From the NCBI GenBank assembly GCA_900769055.1, contig CAAGFF010000169.1, positions 1 through 9,745 on the forward strand: a stretch of DNA of 9,745 bases, read 5' to 3'. The notes beneath the pieces are model-generated. The model was not told where the DNA came from and searched no databases. It saw nothing but the letters and a program-made list of their open reading frames with translations. Positions 1 to 5,252 of the stretch are shown piece by piece (the stretch's first letter is position 1; each line of letters begins with the position of its first letter). The translations under genes were made by a program, and so were the position numbers. This stretch comes from an uncultured Prevotella sp. GTDB lineage: Bacteria > Bacteroidota > Bacteroidia > Bacteroidales > Bacteroidaceae.

Positions 1-1887
1 AGTACCCTGTATGAGACCGCTCTCGAAGTAGTAGTCACCGCTCTTCGAGTAGTAGGTGTCCTGATGTGAGCGCATATAGACATTCTTCATAATAGTCTTT
101 GTGCCCAGGTCTTGCAGCACAGGAGCACGACCAGTGCCAGCCTTGTAGTAGTCGAGGTCGTTCCGCAACGTGAGGTCCTGCATGTAGAGACCAGTCGAGA
201 AGTTCTGGAAGAGGTCTGCGTTGCCCAGTCCCTCAACCTTTATGTCGGGTGCGTTCTTGATGACAACGCCCTCGGCAGACTGTCCGATGATTGAGAGGTT
301 GTTGGCGGATATGGCTGTCTTCACGGTCTCACCGAAGTCGTATGTGCCGTTAGGCAGGAAGATGCGGTCGCCTTCCTGTGCTGACTTGATGGTGAGAAGC
401 AGGCTCGACACGTCGCCAGAAGATATTAAGTAGTAGCCTGTTGTCTCGTCCTTGCTTACAAAGCGCTCTACGTTGTATACCTCTATACCATGTACGTATG
501 CCGTAGCCGGATATGTAATGGTAAGTGTTGTGGGGTCTCCCTCGTATGTGAACGATGCTACGCCACCGTCAGCCTCGGCTTTGCCTTGGAATGAAGCCAC
601 GGTTGTTCCATTGGTGTCTTTCACCTCTACGGTCTGCTCACCTGAGTACATGCAGTTGCGTACCATGACAACAGCCTTGGCCGATATGTCCAGCTTTATG
701 GCAGAGGCAAGCCATCCGTGGCTGTTGTAGTAACTTCCTTCTATGCTTATCAGCTCGTGGTCTTCCTGGTACCATGAGTTCTTTGTCATATCGTAGTCGT
801 AGTGTGTGCCGGTCTCAGCCTTCTCTATGGCTGTCACCTTGGCTGTCAGCTTGGTGTCGGCATCAATGGCGGTACCCTCTGTAACCTTCAGTCCCGAGTT
901 TGTGAACCATCCTCTGAAAGCCTGTCCTTCGGTTATGGCTGGTAGGTCGTTGGCAGTATACTTTGGAACGAACTTCGTACCCGGCTCTACAGACTCTTCT
1001 CCGAGCTTGTTCCCGTTCTGGTCGTAATAGGAGATAGTTACATTTGCAACATACTCGCAGGCTTCCACCTTTATATACGGAGTGTACTCTGCACCGATGA
1101 CTGTGAGTGAGGCCGGTTCCATCGAGTTGTATATCCATGTTGCCACACCACCATTGTGATAGCATCCTGGAGTCTTGACATCAATCTCGGCAAGCACTTC
1201 GTCACCTTTCTTTATTACAGCCGGTGTGCTGCTGAACTGGCAGCCGCCAATGGTGAACTTCACTGGTCCGTCCACGTCAACATCCATCACGAAGTTGTCA
1301 AGTCCGTGGTCGTCTCCACGTGGCGAGCCGGTAAGTCTCGTAACACCGTCGGGCAATGTCTCGGGCATGGAGGAAACACCTACGAAATTCAGTTCGAAGT
1401 CCTTGAATGTCCTCGCTACAGTCTCAACGAACTGCACCTTGCAGAGTACTCCCTCGGCACCTGTGTGACGGCAGATATACACGCCTGTCACGGTCTCGTC
1501 AAGGTCTACGCTAACCTCTGTGGGGCCATTTGCCACACTTGATGTTGCAATAAGGTCGCCTTTCGTGGGGACACCGTCAACCATGGAACCATGGAAGACA
1601 TCCACCTGATAGTCGTTGGTGTTCTTACGGTTGCTTATGACGAGCTTCAGCTTTCCTACAACGGGGGCCTTCTCAAAGTAGGCGTAGCCCGTGCTGTTCA
1701 GTTTCACGCCATGCAACCCGAGGTTTGTACCCGCAGCATCGTTGACGTAGGCGCCATAGTAGAGTCCGTTGTCGGGACCTTTTGTCGGAATGTTCGCGTT
1801 GGTGTAGTCCCAGCACAAGTCGTTGGCACCGGCATTGGCGATGATGGCTATCATCGCAAGCACAGATAACAGTAAATACTTTTTCAT
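1..1887 (-). CDS. Secreted multidomain pectin methylesterase (CE8), C-terminus outside window
   Basis: This is the N-terminal 629 codons of a pectinesterase, which removes methyl esters from homogalacturonan outside the cytoplasm. Residues 1-19 form a signal peptide (MKKYLLLSVL, ending ANA before GAND). Two beta-rich regions of unknown family follow (about 25-160 and 160-280). Next comes a segment resembling InlB-type beta-repeats (about 282-350, with YYDQNGNKLGEE and FRGWF), then another beta-rich module (about 355-475). The CE8 beta-helix starts near residue 490 (GDRIFLPNGTYDFGE, then LSIIGQ). HQDTYY at 608-613 matches the family QDTLY motif, whose Asp (here D610) is the general acid. The nucleophile Asp (DFIFG-type motif) would lie just past the window edge. 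GRAPVL stands where many CE8 enzymes have QAVAL, so the first oxyanion Gln appears to be Arg. The start is fixed by the signal peptide and the promoter about 48 bp upstream. CE8 assignment is firm; the N-terminal modules are inferred. Confidence 0.85.
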   Translation of the reverse strand, partial: MKKYLLLSVLAMIAIIANAGANDLCWDYTNANIPTKGPDNGLYYGAYVNDAAGTNLGLHGVKLNSTGYAYFEKAPVVGKLKLVISNRKNTNDYQVDVFHGSMVDGVPTKGDLIATSSVANGPTEVSVDLDETVTGVYICRHTGAEGVLCKVQFVETVARTFKDFELNFVGVSSMPETLPDGVTRLTGSPRGDDHGLDNFVMDVDVDGPVKFTIGGCQFSSTPAVIKKGDEVLAEIDVKTPGCYHNGGVATWIYNSMEPASLTVIGAEYTPYIKVEACEYVANVTISYYDQNGNKLGEESVEPGTKFVPKYTANDLPAITEGQAFRGWFTNSGLKVTEGTAIDADTKLTAKVTAIEKAETGTHYDYDMTKNSWYQEDHELISIEGSYYNSHGWLASAIKLDISAKAVVMVRNCMYSGEQTVEVKDTNGTTVASFQGKAEADGGVASFTYEGDPTTLTITYPATAYVHGIEVYNVERFVSKDETTGYYLISSGDVSSLLLTIKSAQEGDRIFLPNGTYDFGETVKTAISANNLSIIGQSAEGVVIKNAPDIKVEGLGNADLFQNFSTGLYMQDLTLRNDLDYYKAGTGRAPVLQDLGTKTIMKNVYMRSHQDTYYSKSGDYYFESGLIQGT

Positions 1888-1934
1888 TGTTTTGATTTGT
1901 TTGGTAGTATAAAAGATTGTCAGTAAGTTCACTG

Positions 1935-1964
1935 CAAATATACAACAATTCCTCGAACTTACAA
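1935..1964 (-). promoter_or_regulatory. Predicted Bacteroidetes-type promoter of the pectinesterase gene
   Basis: On the minus strand TATATTTG (1942-1935) fits the -7 consensus TAnnTTTG. A TTG (1964-1962) sits exactly 19 bp upstream, where the -33 box is expected. Transcription would start near 1928, giving a leader of about 40 nt before the ATG at 1887. The match is by consensus only. Confidence 0.5.
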
Positions 1965-2044
1965 TTTTACTGTGACATTTTTTTGTATAATATCGGCATA
2001 AATCTGTCATCTAAGCATAAAACAGACAATAATCGGCCTCTTGT

Positions 2045-2075
2045 TTTGCTATACGGAGGAAATATTGTATTTTTG
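2045..2075 (+). promoter_or_regulatory. Predicted Bacteroidetes-type promoter of argF'
   Basis: TTTG (2045-2048), 19 bp, then TATTTTTG (2068-2075) is a full match to the Bacteroidetes primary sigma consensus TTTG-N19-TAnnTTTG. Transcription would begin near 2082. The mRNA leader of about 130 nt would therefore contain both 7-bp repeat arrays and the 33-nt duplicated sequence. No ArgR-like operator was recognised. Confidence 0.6.
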
Positions 2076-2092
2076 CAGTGAAAGTGGAATGA

Positions 2093-2127
2093 AAGTTGAA
2101 AGTTTAGAGTTGAATGTTTAATGTAGG
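2093..2127 (+). repeat. Degenerate 7-bp tandem array, left arm of argF' leader
   Basis: Five consecutive 7-mers can be read: AAGTTGA, AAGTTTA, GAGTTGA, ATGTTTA, ATGTAGG. Written on the plus strand they belong to the same family as the arrays after argF' and ltaE. They are partly complementary to the array at 2145-2207, so the two could pair in the transcript. Confidence 0.7.
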
Positions 2128-2148
2128 ATGCTTTCAAACACAACATTA
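2116..2148 (+). repeat. 33-nt dispersed repeat, copy 1 (argF' leader)
   Basis: The sequence reads GTTTAATGT, two variable bases, GATGCT, then variants of TCAAACACAACAT and AA. A second copy with about five mismatches lies at 3262-3294, ahead of ltaE. Both copies follow a sense 7-bp array and are followed by other short-period repeats and a TTAAACTAAA segment before the ATG. Confidence 0.75.
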
Positions 2149-2207
2149 ATCATTCAATTTTCAACATTCAGTTTTCAACATTCAACATTAAACTTTAAAC
2201 ATTAAAC
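2145..2207 (-). repeat. Degenerate 7-bp tandem array, antisense orientation, right arm of argF' leader
   Basis: Nine contiguous 7-mers are visible: ATTAATC, ATTCAAT, TTTCAAC, ATTCAGT, TTTCAAC, ATTCAAC, ATTAAAC, TTTAAAC, ATTAAAC. Their reverse complement, GTTNAAW, is the unit of the other arrays, so this array is inverted. It ends 5 nt before the argF' start, where a Shine-Dalgarno sequence would normally lie; none is present. Confidence 0.8.
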
Positions 2208-2212
2208 TAAAA

Positions 2213-3190
2213 ATGAGAACATTCTTCAACGTACAGGACATAGGTGACCTTGGTAAGGCTCTTGCTGAGGCACAGGAGGTAAAGAACAACCGTTTTGGCT
2301 ATCAGCATCTGGGCAAGAACAAGACCCTGCTCATGATATTCTTCAACAACAGCCTGCGTACACGTCTTTCTACGCAGAAAGCAGCGATGAACCTTGGCAT
2401 GAACGTCATAGTGCTCGACGTTAACGCAGGGGCATGGAAGCTGGAGACGGAACGGGGAGTGATTATGGATGGTGACAAGAGCGAGCATCTGTTGGAGGCC
2501 ATTCCCGTGATGTCGAGCTATTGCGACATCATTGCCGTGCGCTCGTTTGCAGGTCTGCAGGACCGTGACTTCGACTATGCTGAGACCATCGTAAACCAGT
2601 TTGTGAGATACAGCGGCAAGCCAGTAGTTGCCATGGAGACTGCTACGGTTCATCCCCTTCAGGCTTTCGCCGACCTTATCACCATCTCCGAGCAAACCCC
2701 CCACTGGGGGGTAGGGGGGCATCGTCCTAAGGTTGTGCTCACATGGGCTCCTCATTGCCGTGCCTTGCCACAGGCCGTTCCAAACTCGTTTGCTGAATGG
2801 ATGAATGCGGCAGACGTTGACCTTGTGGTTACACATCCCGAGGGATATGAGCTTGACCCGAAGTTTGTGGGGGATGCCAAGGTTGAGTACGACCAGCGCA
2901 AGGCCCTTGAAGGTGCTGACTTCGTATATGCCAAGAACTGGAGCTGCCCCGGAGTGACCAATGCTGCCGACTATGGCAAGATACTGTCTAAGGACATGGG
3001 CTGGACCATAGACACAGAACACATGTCATGGACCAACAACGGCTTCTTCATGCACTGTCTGCCGGTGCGCCGCGGACTCATTGTGACAGACGAGGTCATA
3101 GAGAGCGACCACAGTCTTGTCATACCAGAGGCTGCCAACAGGGAAATATCGGCGCAGGTCGTGCTGAAGCGCGTGCTGGAAACGGTTTGA
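2213..3190 (+). CDS. argF': N-succinyl-L-ornithine carbamoyltransferase
   Basis: This 325-residue enzyme transfers the carbamoyl group of carbamoyl phosphate to N-succinyl-L-ornithine in the cytoplasm, a step of the acylated arginine pathway of Bacteroidetes. The sequence closely follows the Bacteroides fragilis enzyme as I remember it (about 318 residues). Visible motifs are NNSLRTR (45-51, carbamoyl-phosphate loop), GAWKLETERGV (73-83), HPLQ (147-150), QAVPNSFAEW (187-196), HCLPVRR (281-287) and PEAANREIS (305-313). Residue 90, which separates succinyl from acetyl specificity in this family (Pro in B. fragilis, Glu in the acetylornithine enzyme), is Ser (DKSEHLLEA). Between ADLITIS and RPKVV there are about five extra residues (161-170), encoded by a C-run/G-run repeat. 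The start MRTFFNVQDIGDL matches the family. The stop codon runs directly into a 7-bp repeat array. Family assignment is firm; the acyl group preferred is inferred. Confidence 0.93.
   Translation: MRTFFNVQDIGDLGKALAEAQEVKNNRFGYQHLGKNKTLLMIFFNNSLRTRLSTQKAAMNLGMNVIVLDVNAGAWKLETERGVIMDGDKSEHLLEAIPVMSSYCDIIAVRSFAGLQDRDFDYAETIVNQFVRYSGKPVVAMETATVHPLQAFADLITISEQTPHWGVGGHRPKVVLTWAPHCRALPQAVPNSFAEWMNAADVDLVVTHPEGYELDPKFVGDAKVEYDQRKALEGADFVYAKNWSCPGVTNAADYGKILSKDMGWTIDTEHMSWTNNGFFMHCLPVRRGLIVTDEVIESDHSLVIPEAANREISAQVVLKRVLETV
2697..2719 (+). repeat. C-run/G-run inverted element inside argF'
   Basis: Six C (2697-2702), ACT, six G (2706-2711), TA, six G (2714-2719). The C run can pair with either G run. 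It is read in frame as part of QTPHWGVGGH in ArgF', where the Bacteroides homologue is shorter. It resembles the intergenic element at 4543-4573 in layout (C run, short loop, G run, second G run). Confidence 0.7.
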
Positions 3191-3267
3191 AGTTGAATGT
3201 TGAAAGTTGAAAGTTGAATGTTGAAAGTTGAATGTTGAAAGTTGAATGTTTAATGTTGAAAGTTTAA
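3191..3267 (+). repeat. 7-bp tandem array directly after the argF' stop (11 units)
   Basis: Eleven uninterrupted 7-mers of form (A/T)GTT(G/T)AA begin at the first base after the TGA. The units are AGTTGAA, TGTTGAA, AGTTGAA, AGTTGAA, TGTTGAA, AGTTGAA, TGTTGAA, AGTTGAA, TGTTTAA, TGTTGAA, AGTTTAA. Variation is confined to two positions of the unit. The array runs into the second copy of the 33-nt repeat. Confidence 0.9.
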
Positions 3268-3294
3268 TGTTAGATGCTCTCCAACACAACATCA
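3262..3294 (+). repeat. 33-nt dispersed repeat, copy 2 (ltaE leader)
   Basis: This is the partner of 2116-2148: GTTTAATGT, GATGCT and AACACAACAT are shared exactly and in register, with about five substitutions overall. It overlaps the last unit of the preceding 7-bp array and lies 84 nt before the ltaE ATG. Confidence 0.75.
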
Positions 3295-3323
3295 ACCCTT
3301 CGAACCCCTTCAAACTCTTAAAA

Positions 3324-3371
3324 CCATTAACCCATTAACCCATTAACCCGTTAACCCGTTAACCCGTTAAA
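3324..3371 (+). repeat. 8-bp tandem repeat, six copies, directly upstream of ltaE start
   Basis: CCATTAAC occurs three times (3324-3347), followed by two copies of CCGTTAAC and a final CCGTTAAA (3348-3371). The array ends 7 nt before the ATG at 3379 and fills the position of the ribosome-binding region. No Shine-Dalgarno sequence is visible between it and the start. Confidence 0.9.
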
Positions 3372-3378
3372 CTAAATT

Positions 3379-4410
3379 ATGATATCACTTGATTGCGACT
3401 ACAACAACGGCGCGCACCCAAAGGTGCTGCAACGGCTTATAGAGACTAACAGCGAACGGACAGGCTGCTATGGTTTTGACATTTATTGCGATGCCGCAAA
3501 GAAGAAGATTATGGAGGCTTGTCAGGACGACGATGCCGACATCTTCTTCCTCTCTGGAGGTACGCAGACCAATGCTACGGTCATAGACTCGATACTCCAC
3601 TCCTACGAGGGTGTCATATCCGTAGACTCCGGACATATCAATACCCACGAGGCAGGTTCCATAGAGTTTACCGAGCATAAGATTATCAACGTGCCCAACC
3701 ACAACGGCAAACTGAGAGCGGACGTGCTTGAGAACTTTATGGAAAATTTCCTTGCCGATGGCAACAATATGCACGCCGTGTTCCCTGGCCTCGTCTATAT
3801 CACCTTCCCTACTGAGTTCGGTACTGTATATACGGCGAAGGAACTTGACGAGCTGTACCAGCTGTGCAAGAAGTACAACATGCCGCTGTATGTGGATGGA
3901 GCACGACTGGGCTACGGACTTACAGCCACAGGCACCGATATCGACCTGCCATACCTGGCTCACCACTGTGACGTGTTCTATATCGGAGGCACCAAGATAG
4001 GTGCGCTTTGCGGAGAGGCTGTCGTCTTCACCCACCACAACGCCTACGAGCACTTCTTCAGCATCCAGAAACAGCATGGTGCCGTGCTTGCAAAGGGCCG
4101 GCTGCTCGGACTACAGTTTGACGCGCTGTTCACCGACAACCTCTATTTCGAGATTGCCCGCAACGCCAACGTTAGGGCAGAAGAAATGAAAGAGGTATTC
4201 AGGAAAGCTGGCTACGACTTCTACATAGACTCACCGACTAACCAGCAGTTCGTAATCATAGAGAATAAGGAAGTGAAGAGGCTTGAGAAGCTTGTGGCGT
4301 TCACCCATTGGGGACCAGCAGATGCCAACCACACCATATGCCGCTTCGTGACAAGCTGGGCAACTAAACGTGAGGAAATAGAGGCACTGGAGAAAGTGGT
4401 GAGGGTGTGA
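3379..4410 (+). CDS. ltaE: Low-specificity L-threonine aldolase family PLP enzyme
   Basis: This 343-residue fold-type I PLP enzyme belongs to the beta-eliminating lyase/threonine aldolase family. It probably cleaves L-threonine or L-allo-threonine to glycine and acetaldehyde in the cytoplasm. Visible features are SLDCDYNNGAHP at the N-terminus, the phosphate-binding turn SGGTQTN (59-65), HINTHEAGS with the histidine that usually stacks on the cofactor (86-94), VDGARLGYG with Asp173 for the pyridine nitrogen (172-180), and YIGGTKIGALCGEAVV with Lys206 as the Schiff-base lysine (201-216). The C-terminal small domain (about 240-343) ends with FVTSWATKREEIEAL. Length and motif order fit the family. 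The start follows the 8-bp array and shares TTAAACTAAA with the argF' start region. No separate promoter was found, so it may be co-transcribed with argF'. Other aldolase or beta-lyase substrates are possible. Confidence 0.88.
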   Translation: MISLDCDYNNGAHPKVLQRLIETNSERTGCYGFDIYCDAAKKKIMEACQDDDADIFFLSGGTQTNATVIDSILHSYEGVISVDSGHINTHEAGSIEFTEHKIINVPNHNGKLRADVLENFMENFLADGNNMHAVFPGLVYITFPTEFGTVYTAKELDELYQLCKKYNMPLYVDGARLGYGLTATGTDIDLPYLAHHCDVFYIGGTKIGALCGEAVVFTHHNAYEHFFSIQKQHGAVLAKGRLLGLQFDALFTDNLYFEIARNANVRAEEMKEVFRKAGYDFYIDSPTNQQFVIIENKEVKRLEKLVAFTHWGPADANHTICRFVTSWATKREEIEALEKVVRV

Positions 4411-4487
4411 GGTCGAAGGACTAAGGTCAAAGGTCAAAGGTGGAAGGTCGGAGGTTGAAAGTTTAATGTTCAAAGTTCAAGGTCAAG
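4411..4487 (+). repeat. 7-bp tandem array directly after the ltaE stop (11 units)
   Basis: Eleven 7-mers begin at the first base after the TGA: GGTCGAA, GGACTAA, GGTCAAA, GGTCAAA, GGTGGAA, GGTCGGA, GGTTGAA, AGTTTAA, TGTTCAA, AGTTCAA, GGTCAAG. The unit is a GG-rich variant of the array after argF', and the last units converge on the same sequence. Confidence 0.85.
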
Positions 4488-4499
4488 AAGCCTGTCCAC

Positions 4500-4532
4500 A
4501 ATGTAGGGACGCATGCAATGCGTCCCTACATT
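4500..4532. repeat. Perfect 15-bp inverted repeat with 3-nt loop
   Basis: AATGTAGGGACGCAT, loop GCA, then its exact reverse complement. The hairpin is very stable and would form in transcripts from either strand. It lacks a clear U-tract on either side, so it is closer to a dispersed palindromic (REP-like) element than to a classical intrinsic terminator. A role in ending or protecting the convergent ltaE and lysO transcripts is possible but inferred. Confidence 0.85.
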
Positions 4533-4542
4533 TAGGATCCTT

Positions 4543-4573
4543 CCCCCTCCCTTTAAGGGAGAGATGGGGAGGG
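4543..4573. repeat. C-run/G-run element with two alternative stems
   Basis: CTCCCTT (4547-4553) pairs with AAGGGAG (4555-4561). Alternatively CCCTCCC (4545-4551) pairs with GGGAGGG (4567-4573). The two stems exclude each other. The layout matches the element inside argF' at 2697-2719. Confidence 0.65.
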
Positions 4574-4576
4574 TTT

Positions 4577-4639
4577 CCTTAGCCCTTAGCCCTCAGCCCT
4601 TAGCCCTTAGCCCTTTGACCTTAGACCTTCCCCCTTCGC
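4577..4639 (-). repeat. 7-bp tandem array following the lysO C-half stop (9 units)
   Basis: Plus-strand units are CCTTAGC, CCTTAGC, CCTCAGC, CCTTAGC, CCTTAGC, CCTTTGA, CCTTAGA, CCTTCCC, CCTTCGC. Read as lysO mRNA they become GCTAAGG-type units starting 4 nt after the TAA, in the same sense orientation as the arrays after argF' and ltaE. Confidence 0.8.
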
Positions 4640-4643
4640 CCCC

Positions 4644-5252
4644 TTACCCCGCCAACGAGCAGAAGAAGGTGACGAGGAACGGAACCGTGAAATCGACAAC
4701 AAAGCCATGATATATGGACACAACGACAAGGCTTTGGCCTGATACACGGGTAATGATGGGCAATGTGGTGTCCATAGTTGTTGCTCCTCCGACGCTTATT
4801 GGTGCCAGCTTACCGAAACGTGCGGCAAGCAGGGGAGCAAGGAGCAGCGTGACAAGCTCGCGGATGATGTTGGCAAGAAGGGCAACGGTGCCAAGCTCGG
4901 CACCACGATATTGCGTTATAAAAATGCTCGACAGGGAATAATAGCCAAATCCAGAGCCAATGGCAAGGCAATCGGAGAGCTGACGGTGAGGCAGGAACAG
5001 CGAGACGGCAAACGTCCCAACAAGAGTTCCTGCTATGGTTATGAGCGGTAGCATGAGCAGCAGAGGGTCTATGCCCCTAAACTGCCTCGTCATGTCGCTG
5101 TCGCTACCCACCGACATGCCCACACAGAACATCAGCAGGCAAAGGGCATAGTAGCTCCAGTCGCCATTGATGGTGCCGAGCGGTAGCAGTCCAGTCTGCG
5201 CACAGACAATACCTGCTATGAAGAAAGCCGTAATGATGATGCTGCCCTTCAT
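4644..5252 (-). CDS. lysO: LysO-type lysine exporter, C-terminal half protein
   Basis: This 202-residue hydrophobic inner-membrane protein corresponds to the C-terminal two thirds of E. coli LysO (about 299 residues), an exporter of L-lysine and toxic lysine analogues. Motifs shared with LysO are CVGMSVGSDSD (43-53), IGSGFGYYSLSSI (98-110), ANIIRELVTLLLAP (127-140), GGATTMDTTLP (155-165) and IYHGFVVDFTVPFLVTFF (180-197). Most of the chain is membrane segments. The ATG at 5252 is favoured over upstream in-frame codons because it overlaps the stop of the N-half gene by 4 bp (ATGA) and is preceded by a strong AGGAGG at 5266-5261. That is unusual here, where other starts lack Shine-Dalgarno sequences, and suggests coupled translation. 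A split LysO is, as I recall, usual in Bacteroidales, so this is probably not a recent frameshift. Confidence 0.88.
   Translation of the reverse strand: MKGSIIITAFFIAGIVCAQTGLLPLGTINGDWSYYALCLLMFCVGMSVGSDSDMTRQFRGIDPLLLMLPLITIAGTLVGTFAVSLFLPHRQLSDCLAIGSGFGYYSLSSIFITQYRGAELGTVALLANIIRELVTLLLAPLLAARFGKLAPISVGGATTMDTTLPIITRVSGQSLVVVSIYHGFVVDFTVPFLVTFFCSLAG

Larger units (their letters stand above)
1888..2212. other. Divergent intergenic region between pectinesterase and argF'
   Basis: This 325-bp AT-rich stretch has no credible gene. From left to right it holds the minus-strand promoter (1935-1964), an AT-rich spacer with nothing recognised (about 1966-2044), the plus-strand promoter (2045-2075), a sense 7-bp array (2093-2127), the duplicated 33-nt sequence (2116-2148) and an antisense 7-bp array (2145-2207) that ends 5 nt before the argF' ATG. 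Confidence 0.7.
4411..4643. other. Convergent intergenic region made almost wholly of repeats
   Basis: The gap between ltaE and the convergent lysO C-half contains no gene. It holds a sense 7-bp array (4411-4487), a perfect 15-bp inverted repeat (4500-4532), a C/G-run inverted element (4543-4573) and an oppositely oriented 7-bp array (4577-4639). Very little unique sequence remains. Confidence 0.75.

Noticed and set aside
2207..3022. Long minus-strand open frame opposite argF'
   Set aside because: It is antisense to a gene with strong family motifs, shows no recognisable domain, and has no promoter or ribosome site.
3191..3371. CRISPR array
   Set aside because: The repeats are 7 and 8 bp, contiguous and without spacers; no cas gene is present.
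3385..4077. 230-codon minus-strand open frame opposite ltaE
   Set aside because: It mirrors the ltaE reading frame; the predicted protein has no motif and the sense frame is clearly coding.
4500..4532. Classical intrinsic terminator
   Set aside because: The stem is strong but no run of T follows on either strand, so only a dispersed palindrome is called.
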